Below, in pieces: positions 1-8,073 of a stretch of 64,000 nucleotides of DNA (positions are counted from its first letter, which is position 1; every line of letters begins with the position of its first letter). Made by a program: the position numbers and the translations under genes. This DNA comes from Rhizobium leguminosarum (GTDB taxonomy: Bacteria; Pseudomonadota; Alphaproteobacteria; Rhizobiales; Rhizobiaceae), in the NCBI RefSeq assembly GCF_001652265.1, contig NZ_LWBS01000220.1, positions 124,001-188,000 of the forward strand. Reading direction: 5' to 3'. Below the pieces are notes generated by a model that worked only from the letters and a program-made list of their open reading frames with translations, was not told where the DNA came from and made no database searches.

Positions 1-1682
1 CCGGCGCCGAAGAGTTTGCCGCCGGGATAGGAGGTCTCGACATAGGAGATCGCCGCCGCGTTCGAGCCATGCTGGAGCGAATGCTCGGAATAGTCCTCGA
101 CCGACATCTCGATGCCGAGATAATGCGACAGCGCGTTGATGAAGCCGTCGATCGGGCCGTTGCCGCGCCCTTCGATGCGCTTGATCTCCCCATTGTCGGT
201 GATCTCGGCTGCGACGATCCGCTGGCCCTTGTGCTCAGTGTCAGGATAGGTGTGATGGTCGACGAAGCGCAGGCGGCCTTCCGGCTGCGTCACGTAGCGC
301 TCGATGAAGCGGTCGTAGATGCGCCGGGACGGAAGCTCCTTGCCCTCTACGTCGGTGATGCGCTGGATCTCTTCGCGGAATTCCACCTGCAGGTTGCGCG
401 GCAGGTTCAGCCCGTAATCCTGCTGCAGGATATAGGCGATGCCGCCCTTGCCGGACTGAGAGTTGATGCGGATGATCGCCTCGTAGGAACGACCGACATC
501 GCGCGGATCAATCGGCAGGTACGGCACTTCCCACACGGGATGGTTGGCAACCTGTGCTGCCTTCATACCCTTGTTGATCGCATCCTGATGCGAGCCGGAG
601 AAGGCCGTATAGACCAGTTCGCCGACATAGGGATGACGCTCGCCGATCACCATCTGGTTCGAATATTCGAACACTTCCTTGATGCGTTCGATATTCGAGC
701 AATCGATCTCGGGATCGACGCCTTGCGTGAACATGTTCAGCGCCATCGTCACCATGTCGACATTGCCGGTGCGCTCGCCATTGCCGAACAGCGTGCCTTC
801 GACGCGGTCGGCACCTGCGAGCAGTGCCAGTTCGGCAGCGGCAATGCCGGTGCCGCGATCGTTATGCGGATGCAGGGAAACGATCAGGTTCTCGCGATTG
901 TCGAGGTTGCGGCACATCCATTCGATCTGGTCGGCATAGACGTTCGGCGTCGCCATCTCGACGGTGGATGGCAGGTTGATGATCAGCTTGTTATCGGGCG
1001 TCGGCTTGACGACCTCAATGACGGCGTTGCAGATCTCCAGCGCCACATCGAGTTCCGTGCCGGTAAAGCTCTCCGGCGAATATTCAAAACGGTAACCGCC
1101 GCCCGCCTTCGTGGCCATATCGGTGATCATCTTGGCGGCATCGACGGCGATCTGCTTGATGCCCTGCACATCCTTGGCGAAGACGACGCGGCGCTGCAAC
1201 TCGCTGGTGGAATTGTAGAAATGCACGATCGGCCGATTTGCGCCTTCCAGTGCTTCGAAGGTGCGGGTGATGAGTTCCGGGCGGCACTGCACCAACACCT
1301 GCAGCGAGACGTCATCGGGCACATTGCCCTCCTCCACGCACCAGCGGGCAAAGTCGAAATCGGTCTGCGAAGCCGAGGGGAAACCGATCTCGATTTCCTT
1401 GAAGCCCATCTCGATCAGCAGGTGGAACATCCGCGCCTTGCGATCGTGGCCCATCGGGTCGACGAGCGCCTGGTTGCCGTCGCGCAGGTCGACCGAGCAC
1501 CAGACCGGTGCCTTGGTAATGGTCTTCGTCGGCCATGTGCGGTCGGGAATATTCACCTGCGGGTAGGCTCGGTATTTTACCGCGGCGTCGGGCATGCCTT
1601 TTGCAAGGGCCGTCTTGTTTGTGGAGGCCATGTTATTCACGGAGGCCATCTTATCCTCGGAGGATTGCGTTTTCGCGTCCAT
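1..1682 (-). CDS. leuA: 2-isopropylmalate synthase, partial at left edge
   Basis: This is the first committed enzyme of leucine synthesis, condensing acetyl-CoA with 2-oxoisovalerate. The reverse-strand reading frame is open from the ATG at 1682 to the window edge (about 560 codons, no stop seen), so only the last residues and stop are missing. It shows the DRTWPTK start region and the catalytic SVDLRDGNQALVDP motif, HPHNDRGTG in the TIM barrel, and GNGERTGNVD, all typical of the long alphaproteobacterial LeuA. The start was chosen because GAGGAG lies eight bases upstream; in-frame ATGs at 1649 and 1631 are alternatives. The large forward-strand frame over the same bases is only its antisense shadow. 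A leucine-rich leader peptide and hairpin lie upstream, suggesting attenuation control. Identification is from recognised sequence, not a search. Confidence 0.95.
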   Translation of the reverse strand, partial: MDAKTQSSEDKMASVNNMASTNKTALAKGMPDAAVKYRAYPQVNIPDRTWPTKTITKAPVWCSVDLRDGNQALVDPMGHDRKARMFHLLIEMGFKEIEIGFPSASQTDFDFARWCVEEGNVPDDVSLQVLVQCRPELITRTFEALEGANRPIVHFYNSTSELQRRVVFAKDVQGIKQIAVDAAKMITDMATKAGGGYRFEYSPESFTGTELDVALEICNAVIEVVKPTPDNKLIINLPSTVEMATPNVYADQIEWMCRNLDNRENLIVSLHPHNDRGTGIAAAELALLAGADRVEGTLFGNGERTGNVDMVTMALNMFTQGVDPEIDCSNIERIKEVFEYSNQMVIGERHPYVGELVYTAFSGSHQDAINKGMKAAQVANHPVWEVPYLPIDPRDVGRSYEAIIRINSQSGKGGIAYILQQDYGLNLPRNLQVEFREEIQRITDVEGKELPSRRIYDRFIERYVTQPEGRLRFVDHHTYPDTEHKGQRIVAAEITDNGEIKRIEGRGNGPIDGFINALSHYLGIEMSVEDYSEHSLQHGSNAAAISYVETSYPGGKLFGA

Positions 1683-1794
1683 TGTATCGTCTCCTCGTCC
1701 CGGCATTTGCCCGCTCTTAGCCGATCACGTCGGGCTTGGCGATAAACAAATGCGGACCCTGTCGGTCGTTAGGTGAATTTTGAAAGTGAGTCGC

Positions 1795-1838
1795 GAGGAG
1801 CGATGGCCGGGCGGGCTTTCGGCCGCCGGGCGCTCCTC
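1795..1838 (-). terminator. GC-rich hairpin between leader peptide and leuA (candidate attenuator)
   Basis: An 8-bp perfect outer stem (GAGGAGCG paired with CGCTCCTC) encloses further CCGGGCGG-type pairing. The hairpin begins inside the last codons of the leucine leader peptide, as an attenuator should. The downstream strand has only a weak run of U residues (CACTTTC), so it could be a Rho-independent terminator of low efficiency or a structure acting in another way. The role is inferred. Confidence 0.5.
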
Positions 1839-1962
1839 AAAGGACCCGGCAACCGCGCGTAAGGCCGAGGAGAAGAAGCGAGGTCAAGGCGCGCGTATTG
1901 TCACGCAGGGCGATACGGCCGCGTGCAATCGAGTCAGAAATTCTGGCGCCAGTGGTCTTCAT
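1837..1962 (-). CDS. leucine-rich leader peptide of leuA (41 codons)
   Basis: A short reverse-strand frame of 41 codons ends LTSLLLLGLTRGCRVL and lies 154 bases upstream of the leuA ATG. Four consecutive Leu codons (CTT CTT CTC CTC) followed by Gly-Leu, and a last Leu codon, are what an attenuator leader for a leucine gene needs. The start at 1962 was chosen because a good -35/-10 pair places transcription start on the A of this ATG. There is no Shine-Dalgarno sequence, so translation would be leaderless. The stop codon sits inside the proposed attenuator hairpin. Leader-peptide attenuation of leu genes is an established mechanism in other proteobacteria; its action here is inferred from layout only. 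Confidence 0.6.
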   Translation of the reverse strand: MKTTGARISDSIARGRIALRDNTRALTSLLLLGLTRGCRVL

Positions 1963-1969
1963 GACCGCG

Positions 1970-1998
1970 CTTATAGCCTCGGGCGGTGATGCTGGCAA
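1970..1998 (-). promoter_or_regulatory. predicted promoter of the leuA leader
   Basis: On the reverse strand TTGCCA (1998-1993) and TATAAG (1975-1970) are separated by exactly 17 bases. Seven bases after the -10 box comes the A of the leader ATG at 1962. Match to the housekeeping consensus is five of six at each box. No experimental support is available here. Confidence 0.6.
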
Positions 1999-2111
1999 GT
2001 CCTTGCCCGGCTTTTGGTCGCCGCCAACAATCGACGAACTGCGCACTTATTGCCGGCGGAGCTGCTTGAAAGCGCCCGGATCCGGCATTTGGAGAGCACA
2101 ATGACCTTCGG

Positions 2112-3350
2112 TTACCTCGACTGAGCTCGGTCTTTCCAAATCTTCACCAGCCGCGACAACGCCAGTATCAGCCCACCCGCGATCAGGCCCCAGAAGGCGC
2201 CGGAAATGCCGCCGAAGGAAACGCCGGAGGCGGTGACGAGGAAGGTGATCGCCGCCGCCTCGCGCGAGTCCGGCGCCTGGAAGGCCGACATCGCCGAGGA
2301 CGAGAAAGCACCGACCAGCGCCAGCCCCGCCACCGCCTCGATCAGGATGGAAGGCGCCAGCGCGACGAAGGCCGTCACCGCGCCGGCAAGCAGCCCGAGA
2401 ATGATATAGCCGACGCCGGCGATCAGGGACGCCCAATAGCGCCGCTTCGGATCGGCATGGGCGTCCTGTCCGGCGCACATTGCCGCGGTGATGGCCGCCA
2501 GATTGACCGCGTGGCCGCCGAACGGCGCCGACAGCAGCGAGAAGAAGCCGGTGACGGCAAAGAGCGGACCGGGCTTTGGATCGTAGTGGTTGACCTTCAG
2601 CACCGCGATACCGGGAATGTTCTGCGAAGCCATCGTGACGATGAAGAGCGGCAGCGCGATCGAGACGAGGCCGGCGAGATTGAACACCGGTCGGACAAAC
2701 TCCGCCGTTGGCACCAGCGACTGCTCCAGCGAGCCGAGCGCACCGTCGGGGATATCGACGCCGAAGGCGAGCACCAGCACGAAAGCCGCGAGTGCTGCCG
2801 GCACCGCCCAGAGCCGCTTGAAGGCGCCGACGATGATCCAGGCGACGACAATCGGTAGGCCGAACAGCGGATTGAAGCCGATCGCCTTCACCGGCGCGAA
2901 ACACAGGCCGATCAGCACGCCGGCAAGCATCGCATTGGCGAGTGGCGCCGGAATGGCGGCAACCGCTCGCCCGAGCGGCTTGAACAGTCCCGCAACGATA
3001 ATCAGCGCAGCACAGATCAGGAATGCTCCGACCGCCGCATTGAAGCCGCCCTCGATCGCCCCGGTGCTTGCCAGCAGCGCGGCACCCGGTGTCGACCAGG
3101 CGATGCTGACCGGCAATCGGGTCACAGCACTCAGCACGATCGCGCAGATGCCCATGGAAATCGACAATGCCATCAGCCCCGAAGCCGCCTGTACGTCCGT
3201 GGCGCCGACCGCCTGCAGCCCGTGCAACACGACGGCGAAGGAGCTGGCAGAACCGACGAAGGCAGTCAGCAGCCCCATGAATAGGGCCTGGACGGAAAAA
3301 TCTTTAAGCATGGCAGGACTCGTGGGCTGCTGGAATGGCGCATGGAGCAT
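2112..3350 (-). CDS. benE: BenE-family benzoate/H+ symporter
   Basis: This is a polytopic inner-membrane protein of 412 residues made almost entirely of hydrophobic segments separated by short loops. The N-terminal LTAFVGSASSFAVVLHGLQA and central ISIAWSTPGA-like stretches match the BenE family, which imports benzoate with protons. Typical members are about 390-400 residues. An internal ATG at 3311 (MLKDFSVQ) would give 399 residues and agrees better with family length, but neither start has a clear ribosome binding site. No benzoate-degradation genes are adjacent, so substrate specificity is by family only. Upstream lies a strong terminator of clpP, so it should have its own promoter in 3351-3437. 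Confidence 0.85.
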   Translation of the reverse strand: MLHAPFQQPTSPAMLKDFSVQALFMGLLTAFVGSASSFAVVLHGLQAVGATDVQAASGLMALSISMGICAIVLSAVTRLPVSIAWSTPGAALLASTGAIEGGFNAAVGAFLICAALIIVAGLFKPLGRAVAAIPAPLANAMLAGVLIGLCFAPVKAIGFNPLFGLPIVVAWIIVGAFKRLWAVPAALAAFVLVLAFGVDIPDGALGSLEQSLVPTAEFVRPVFNLAGLVSIALPLFIVTMASQNIPGIAVLKVNHYDPKPGPLFAVTGFFSLLSAPFGGHAVNLAAITAAMCAGQDAHADPKRRYWASLIAGVGYIILGLLAGAVTAFVALAPSILIEAVAGLALVGAFSSSAMSAFQAPDSREAAAITFLVTASGVSFGGISGAFWGLIAGGLILALSRLVKIWKDRAQSR

Positions 3351-3437
3351 GATGGTTGCCGCAGGCGCAAGTCCGGATTCTGTGCTTTCCGTTCAGACCT
3401 TGTCGATAGGAGACCATCTCCGTTCAAGCCTTATCCG

Positions 3438-3476
3438 AAAACAAAGCGCCCTCGCCTGCGATCGGCAGGCAAGGGC
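3438..3476 (-). terminator. Rho-independent terminator after clpP
   Basis: On the reverse strand a GC-rich stem (GCCCTTGCCTGC paired with GCAGGCGAGGGC, with opposed mismatches) around a GATC loop is followed by GCTTTGTTTTC. It lies 31 bases past the clpP stop and before the benE start, so it separates the two genes. Confidence 0.75.
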
Positions 3477-3506
3477 GGGTTCTCGGCAGCCTTGGCTGAG
3501 AAAAAC

Positions 3507-4091
3507 TTAGATCTCGGCTTGCGACGTCACGATCCGTGAAACGAGGCCATAGTCCTTCGCCTCTTCGGCCGAAAGCCAATAGTCGCGATCCGTATCCTTG
3601 TCGATCTTGTCGAGCGGCTGGCCGGTGGCCTCTGCCATGATCCTGTTCAGGCGCTCGTTCATCTTGATGATTTCGCGCGCCTGGATTTCGATGTCGGATG
3701 CCATGCCGCGCGTGCCGCCGGAGGGCTGATGCAGCAGGAAGCGCGTGTTCGGCAGGCACAGGCGCCGCTCCTTCGGAGTGGCGACATAGATCAGCGCGCC
3801 GGCGGAGGCGACCCAACCGGTGCCGATCATCCAGACCTTCGGCTTGATGAACTTGATCATGTCATGGATGGAATCGCCGGATTCGACGTGGCCGCCGGGC
3901 GAATTGACATAGATGCGAATGTCCTCGTCGCTGGCCGCGGCAAGCGCCACGAGCTGCGAGCAGACCTTCTGCGCCAATTCCTGATTGATCGGTCCGTAGA
4001 TGAAGATCGAACGCGACTTGAAAAGATTCGCCTCCGTTTCCTTGCCGAGCGGCAGTTCCTTCGTCTTGTCGTCCTGGTCTTCGTCGTTCAT
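3507..4091 (-). CDS. clpP: ClpP-family ATP-dependent protease proteolytic subunit
   Basis: A 194-residue ClpP serine protease subunit, which forms tetradecameric barrels and degrades proteins fed by Clp ATPases. The catalytic triad is visible: Ser96 in GWVASAGAL, His121 in FLLHQPSGG and Asp170 in DTDRDYW. The N-terminal 20 residues are strongly charged and there is no long propeptide. The start at 4091 is preceded by AAGAGG at six bases; a longer open frame upstream to 4169 lacks a binding site. The tryptophan in GW-ASAG, in place of the usual GQ-ASMG, marks it as a divergent paralogue. It is not next to clpX or tig, so it is probably not the main housekeeping ClpP. The partner ATPase is unknown. 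Confidence 0.92.
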   Translation of the reverse strand: MNDEDQDDKTKELPLGKETEANLFKSRSIFIYGPINQELAQKVCSQLVALAAASDEDIRIYVNSPGGHVESGDSIHDMIKFIKPKVWMIGTGWVASAGALIYVATPKERRLCLPNTRFLLHQPSGGTRGMASDIEIQAREIIKMNERLNRIMAEATGQPLDKIDKDTDRDYWLSAEEAKDYGLVSRIVTSQAEI

Positions 4092-4300
4092 TCGAACCTC
4101 TTGGAGATGAATTCGGGTTCCTCGCACATAGTGCGACTCAATGCCTAAAACAATGCGGGAAAAACACAAGGCACCGAAGCGATGGAGATATCCTTAAGAA
4201 GCCGCGCGCCGTTCTGCAAGCCTTACTGAATTGTAACGGCGAAAGGCTTTGAAAAGCCCAAATCGGTTCCTACCTCAGCCTCACGCGGCAAACGCCGCCA

Positions 4301-4402
4301 GCGCATAATCCCGACAATCGAATCGATTGTCGGAGAGGATTATGCGCAGTTTTAAATTGATAGAGCGTCCTTAGCGCGTCCTGTCGGACGCGCGGCGCTC
4401 TA
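4301..4402 (+). repeat. RIME-like palindromic intergenic repeat, copy 1
   Basis: Two imperfect palindromes in tandem: a 47-bp one starting GCGCATAATCC and ending GGATTATGCGC, then a short AT-rich spacer, then TAGAGCGTCC to GGCGCTCTA. The same layout recurs seven more times in the window. It sits between the divergent clpP and DUF2076 genes. It resembles the Rhizobium-specific intergenic mosaic elements (RIME) known from the literature. The 4092-4300 stretch before it shows nothing else clear. Confidence 0.85.
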
Positions 4403-4422
4403 GATCATTAGGAGGCAGGACA

Positions 4423-5208
4423 ATGTCACCCGAAGAACGCCAATTGCTGACCGCCCTCTTCGACCGCGTACGCACCGCCGCGGCCACACCGCGCGATCGC
4501 GAGGCCGAAGCCCTGATCGACCAGGCGACGCGCGAACAGCCCTCCGCCACCTATTATCTGGCCCAGGCCGTCATCGTTCAAGAAAAGGGGCTGGAGGCGG
4601 CGGCCAACCACATCAAGGAACTCGAAGAGCGTGTCCGCCAGCTGGAAGCCGGCGAGAGCGAGCACCGCCAGGCCGAGCAGGGTGGCGGCTTTCTGAGCTC
4701 GATCTTCGGCAATACCCAGACGCAGCAACCGGCCCCAGTCCCCTCCAACCCTGGCCTTTCCAATTCCGGTCCCTGGGGCCAGCAGTCCCGCGGCTATGAC
4801 GATTCCCGCGGCTACGACCGCGATGTCCGCCAACCGCCGCAACAGCCGACCGGCCCCTGGACCCAGCAGGTCTCGGCGCCGTCTGCCGGCGGCAGCTTCC
4901 TACATGGCGCGCTCGGCACGGCGGCGGGTGTCGCCGGCGGCATGCTGCTTGCCAACTCGCTGAGCGGCATCTTCGGCAACCACATGTCCTCGCTCGGCTG
5001 GGGCTCGCCCTTCGGCGCCAATCCCTTCGGCAATGCCAGCGCGCCCACCGAGGAAACCGTCATCAACAATTATTACGGCAATGATGACACCCGCCAGGCC
5101 TCCGACAACACAGACGATGATAACGACGCCAACCTGCAGCAGGCCGATTACGACGACAGCGACGATTCCACCGACGACTCGTCCGGCGACGATGTTACGG
5201 ATGTGTGA
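4423..5208 (+). CDS. DUF2076 domain-containing protein
   Basis: A 261-residue protein of the DUF2076 family. The N-terminal 80 residues (MSPEERQLLTALFDRVRTAA, then ITALIQ-type helices) are alpha-helical and form a predicted coiled coil around residues 60-85. The middle is rich in Pro, Gln and Gly, and holds a Gly/Ala hydrophobic patch near residues 160-190. The C-terminus is extremely acidic, with runs of Asp and Ser. No signal peptide is seen. The start has AGGAGG eight bases upstream. The function of the family is not established; some annotations call it a periplasmic ligand-binding sensor without evidence that I can see here. It appears to be monocistronic. Confidence 0.85.
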   Translation: MSPEERQLLTALFDRVRTAAATPRDREAEALIDQATREQPSATYYLAQAVIVQEKGLEAAANHIKELEERVRQLEAGESEHRQAEQGGGFLSSIFGNTQTQQPAPVPSNPGLSNSGPWGQQSRGYDDSRGYDRDVRQPPQQPTGPWTQQVSAPSAGGSFLHGALGTAAGVAGGMLLANSLSGIFGNHMSSLGWGSPFGANPFGNASAPTEETVINNYYGNDDTRQASDNTDDDNDANLQQADYDDSDDSTDDSSGDDVTDV

Positions 5209-5281
5209 GATCTAGCGGGTAGAGATGGGCAGCGGTTGCCGTTGCCCGGCCCTTCGCTCTAAGCTCAGGGCGTTCGCCGCT

Positions 5282-5306
5282 GCAATCGATTCACTGGATC
5301 GATTGC
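5282..5306. repeat. 9-bp inverted repeat between DUF2076 and queF
   Basis: GCAATCGAT and ATCGATTGC face each other across a 7-base loop in the space between two convergent genes. Neither strand has a U-tract after it, so it is a weak terminator candidate. A GGGCAGCGG/CCGTTGCCC hairpin at about 5227-5247 lies just upstream and may terminate the DUF2076 gene. Confidence 0.5.
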
Positions 5307-5328
5307 TCGGGCTGCGCCCGACCGCGGC

Positions 5329-5793
5329 TCACCCACGGCCGCGGTAGGTGGCGACGCCCTGCTCCGGCAGCCATACCCCCTCCGGCGGTGTGCCCGTCTG
5401 CCAGAAGACATCGATCGGAATGCCGCCGCGCGGATACCAGTAGGCACCGATCCTCAGCCACCTCGGATCGAGCAGCTCGACGATGCGCTTGGCGATGTAG
5501 ACGGAGCAATCCTCGTGGAAAGCGCCGTGATTGCGGAAGGAATGCAGGAAGAGCTTCAGCGACTTCGATTCCACCAGCCATTCGCCCGGAATGTAGTCGA
5601 TAACGATATGGGCGAAATCCGGCTGCCCGGTCATCGGGCAGAGCGAGGTGAATTCCGGCGCGGTGAAGCGCACGACATAATCGGTGCCGGCATGGTTGGA
5701 CGGCACTTTCTCAAGCACTGCCTCTTCCGGCGATCTTGCGGTTTCGGTTTGCTGACCCAGCATCGACAGGTTGGAAACATCGGTATTCGGCAT
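5329..5793 (-). CDS. queF: NADPH-dependent 7-cyano-7-deazaguanine (preQ0) reductase
   Basis: QueF reduces the nitrile of preQ0 to preQ1 in queuosine biosynthesis. The 154-residue length fits the single-domain (type I) enzymes. Key residues are visible: nucleophile Cys52 and Asp59 in [11 protein letters not shown], the family motif ESKSLK at 75-80, and the His93-Glu94 pair in FHEDC. The second of two tandem ATGs (5793) was chosen because AAGGAGG is then four bases away; the first (5796) leaves one base. The gene overlaps the stop of the upstream transporter gene, so the two are very likely co-transcribed, although no functional link is obvious. No other queuosine gene is in the window. Confidence 0.95.
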   Translation of the reverse strand: MPNTDVSNLSMLGQQTETARSPEEAVLEKVPSNHAGTDYVVRFTAPEFTSLCPMTGQPDFAHIVIDYIPGEWLVESKSLKLFLHSFRNHGAFHEDCSVYIAKRIVELLDPRWLRIGAYWYPRGGIPIDVFWQTGTPPEGVWLPEQGVATYRGRG

Positions 5794-6707
5794 CATGCCT
5801 CCTTGACGACTTTGACGCGGATGCCGTGAGCCTTCTCGCCCTCCGGCTCCACATGAATTGCGATAGTGGCGCCCTCGTGCACCGCCCTGATGGCATCCTC
5901 AAGGCGGTCGCATATATCATGCGCCTGCCGAACGGACATCGCTCCCGGCACCACCATGTGAAAATCGATGAAGGTGACTTTACCCGCACGGCGCGTTTTC
6001 AGGTCGTGCACGCCGATTGAGCCTTCGGCGTGGGCAGCGATCGCCTGTTTGATCGCCTCCTCCTCCTGCGGCTCGACCGCCTGGTCCATCAGGCCGCCGA
6101 TCGATTGCGAGATCACCTTCCACCCCTGATAGAGGATGTTGACGGCAACGAGGATGGCGAGCATCGGGTCGAAGATCGCATAGCCCGTCGCCAGCGCCAG
6201 CAGCAGGCCGACGAGCACGCCGACAGAGGTCACCACATCGGACATGATGTGCTGCCCATCCGCCGTCAGCGCCGCCGAGCGGTGTTGGCGACCCGTCCGG
6301 ATCAACAGCCGCGCCCAGATCGCATTGATGACGCCGGCCGCGAAATTGATCGCGAGGCCGGGTACCGGCGCATCGAGCATGCGTGGTTCGGCGAGGAAAC
6401 CGATCGCTTCGTTGACGATCAGCAGGGCGGCGACGACGATCAGCGCGCCCTCGGTGACGGCAGACAGATATTCCGCCTTGTGATGACCGAAGGGATGGTC
6501 GTGGTCGGCCGGCTTCTGCGCGTAGCGGATGACGAAGAAGGCGATGAAGGCGGCGGCGACATTGACCGACGATTCGAGCCCGTCCGACAGCAGCGCCACC
6601 GACCCGGTGACCCACCACGCCGCCATCTTCAGACCCATGACGCCGAGCGACAGCGGAATCCCCCACATCGCCAGCTTCCGAACCGTAAGATCGCCGTTGT
6701 CACTCAT
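5793..6707 (-). CDS. cation diffusion facilitator (CDF) family metal exporter
   Basis: A 304-residue CDF transporter with about six membrane segments in residues 10-210 and a cytoplasmic C-terminal domain that binds metal (residues 215-300, containing [18 protein letters not shown]). The transport site in segment 2 reads SDGLES and in segment 5 HIMSDVVTS. The segment 2 site therefore lacks the second Asp of the classic DxxxD pair, which may bear on metal choice. The start at 6707 has AGGGGGA five bases upstream; the longer frame to 6761 has none. It overlaps queF downstream. Zn, Fe or Mn are all possible substrates and I cannot choose between them. Confidence 0.88.
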   Translation of the reverse strand: MSDNGDLTVRKLAMWGIPLSLGVMGLKMAAWWVTGSVALLSDGLESSVNVAAAFIAFFVIRYAQKPADHDHPFGHHKAEYLSAVTEGALIVVAALLIVNEAIGFLAEPRMLDAPVPGLAINFAAGVINAIWARLLIRTGRQHRSAALTADGQHIMSDVVTSVGVLVGLLLALATGYAIFDPMLAILVAVNILYQGWKVISQSIGGLMDQAVEPQEEEAIKQAIAAHAEGSIGVHDLKTRRAGKVTFIDFHMVVPGAMSVRQAHDICDRLEDAIRAVHEGATIAIHVEPEGEKAHGIRVKVVKEA

Positions 6708-6868
6708 ATCGTCCCCCTGCGGTTGCGAATGAATTGCAGCTTTCAAGCCGTTGAAACGCAAAACCGCCCACGCGAATGTCGCGCAGGCGGTTCAGTCTAG
6801 GGTGATATGGGCGATGACGGAGAATTTGTCAAAGGGGAATGACACGCCGTTCACAAGCGTTGCCGACC

Positions 6869-6974
6869 TTACAGCGCCGCGCATCCTTTCGGACGTGCAA
6901 AAGACGCCGTAACATTTTGAATTACTGCATAATTTTATCCTCAAATCGATTCCGATTTAAGGAGTTATGCAGTA
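6869..6974 (-). repeat. RIME-like palindromic intergenic repeat, copy 2
   Basis: Reverse orientation relative to copy 1: TTACAGCGCCG...GACGCCGTAA followed by TACTGCATAA...TTATGCAGTA. It lies upstream of the CDF gene and downstream of the DUF2161 gene, taking up about a third of the 6708-7025 gap. The rest of that gap shows nothing recognisable. Confidence 0.85.
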
Positions 6975-7025
6975 GCCGGAAAGCAGCCCTCGTCGAACGA
7001 TCCCGTTGCTCGGTACTGCGCCGGC

Positions 7026-7697
7026 TCAAGGAGCCGGGTCGGAAAGGACAGGCTGCGGCCAGCGCAAAAGAGCAGCCCGTCCTGCAGACGTCAGGGCGTA
7101 AACACCCTTTTCTATCCGCTCGAACCATCCGTAGACGTTGTCGCGCAGGATCGGGCCGGCGTTGGGCACAAGCGCCTTCATATCTCGCGGCCGCTTGAGC
7201 CCCCCATCGAGTACCGACGCACAGAGCAACGCCTGCTGGCGATAGGCGGTCATGATCGGCGCCCGCGAGCCGCCACCGACGGCGGGATCACCACGGCGGC
7301 GCTGATGCTCCTTGACGAGGCGCGAGCGCCGCTTCGGATTGGTGCGCGGCATCGGCGAGACGGAACTGACGATGACGCTGACCTCGCCGCCATCGGAGAT
7401 GCCAAGCATGCCGATACCAAGTCGCCGGCAGAGGTTGCGGTATCGTTTGTCGGCCTCTCGCCCTCGGCCCTTGGCGGAAACGCGGGCCGCAACCCAGACT
7501 TCATCGCTCATCGCCGCGCGGTCGACCGCCTGGAGAAGCAGTTCAAGGTTGAAGGAGAGTTTCAGTTCGCAGACCACCACGACCGGCGGGTCGGCACCGC
7601 TCAAGCCGACGAGATCGCATCCGCCGACCTCGCCCTTCACGACATAACCAGCCGCCTCCAGGAAAGCTTTGACCGGCAGGTAGAGCGACGTCTCCAT
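7026..7697 (-). CDS. DUF2161 family protein, PD-(D/E)XK nuclease-like fold
   Basis: A 223-residue protein matching DUF2161, which has been grouped with PD-(D/E)XK phosphodiesterase folds. The nuclease-like signature is visible as GCDLVGL around residue 26 followed by VVVVCELKLSF around residues 38-48, that is D...ExK. The C-terminal third (from about residue 145) looks like a winged-helix region, with ITAYRQQALLCASVLD and GVYALTSAGRAALLRW. No ribosome binding site is obvious before the ATG at 7697. It follows a 98-codon gene by 15 bases and both probably share one transcript. Substrate and role are unknown; no methyltransferase or restriction partner is adjacent. Confidence 0.8.
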   Translation of the reverse strand: METSLYLPVKAFLEAAGYVVKGEVGGCDLVGLSGADPPVVVVCELKLSFNLELLLQAVDRAAMSDEVWVAARVSAKGRGREADKRYRNLCRRLGIGMLGISDGGEVSVIVSSVSPMPRTNPKRRSRLVKEHQRRRGDPAVGGGSRAPIMTAYRQQALLCASVLDGGLKRPRDMKALVPNAGPILRDNVYGWFERIEKGVYALTSAGRAALLRWPQPVLSDPAP

Positions 7698-7712
7698 GGT
7701 AAAAACGGCGGC

Positions 7713-8009
7713 TCAGGCGGCGTTGAGATCGGCAATCTCGCCATATCGTGCAAGCAATCGCGGCGACGACATGTCGCCGGTTTCTTCATCGACGATCACG
7801 GCATAGGCCGCCACGCCGACGAAACGCTCAGCCATCGCCGAAGCGATCTTTTCCGCACTGACGGAGTTCGATGCCTGGCGCATTTCGCCGGGCACGAGAT
7901 TGCCGCGGTTCTTGCGGTAAGGGAGAACGATGAACTTTTCAGCATTGGCCACGGCGATAGGTTCCGATTGATCGTTCCTGAAATGTTCTGATTTGCCGGA
8001 AGAAGTCAA
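7713..8009 (-). CDS. small conserved protein of unknown function
   Basis: A 98-codon frame with coding-like composition and a plausible folded product: hydrophobic VGVAAYAVIVDEETGD near the C-terminus and a basic, polar N-terminal half including IVLPYRKNRGNLVPGE. I do not recognise a domain. There is no ATG; the frame opens with TTG at 8009, and an internal GTG 19 codons in is another possibility. It lies between trpE(G) (ending at 8074 on the same strand) and DUF2161, with 15 bases to the latter, so it may be transcribed with either. The family appears rhizobial from memory, but that has not been checked. Confidence 0.6.
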   Translation of the reverse strand: MTSSGKSEHFRNDQSEPIAVANAEKFIVLPYRKNRGNLVPGEMRQASNSVSAEKIASAMAERFVGVAAYAVIVDEETGDMSSPRLLARYGEIADLNAA

Positions 8010-8073
8010 GTCGCGGCCCGATGGCCTGGTGCCTTGCCCTTCCCACAGTAGGGAGGGCCAGGCTAAATTGCCG

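Noticed and set aside
69..1745. 558-codon open frame on the forward strand
   Set aside because: It is the antisense shadow of leuA, whose reverse-strand protein is recognisable throughout. Its product has no family features.
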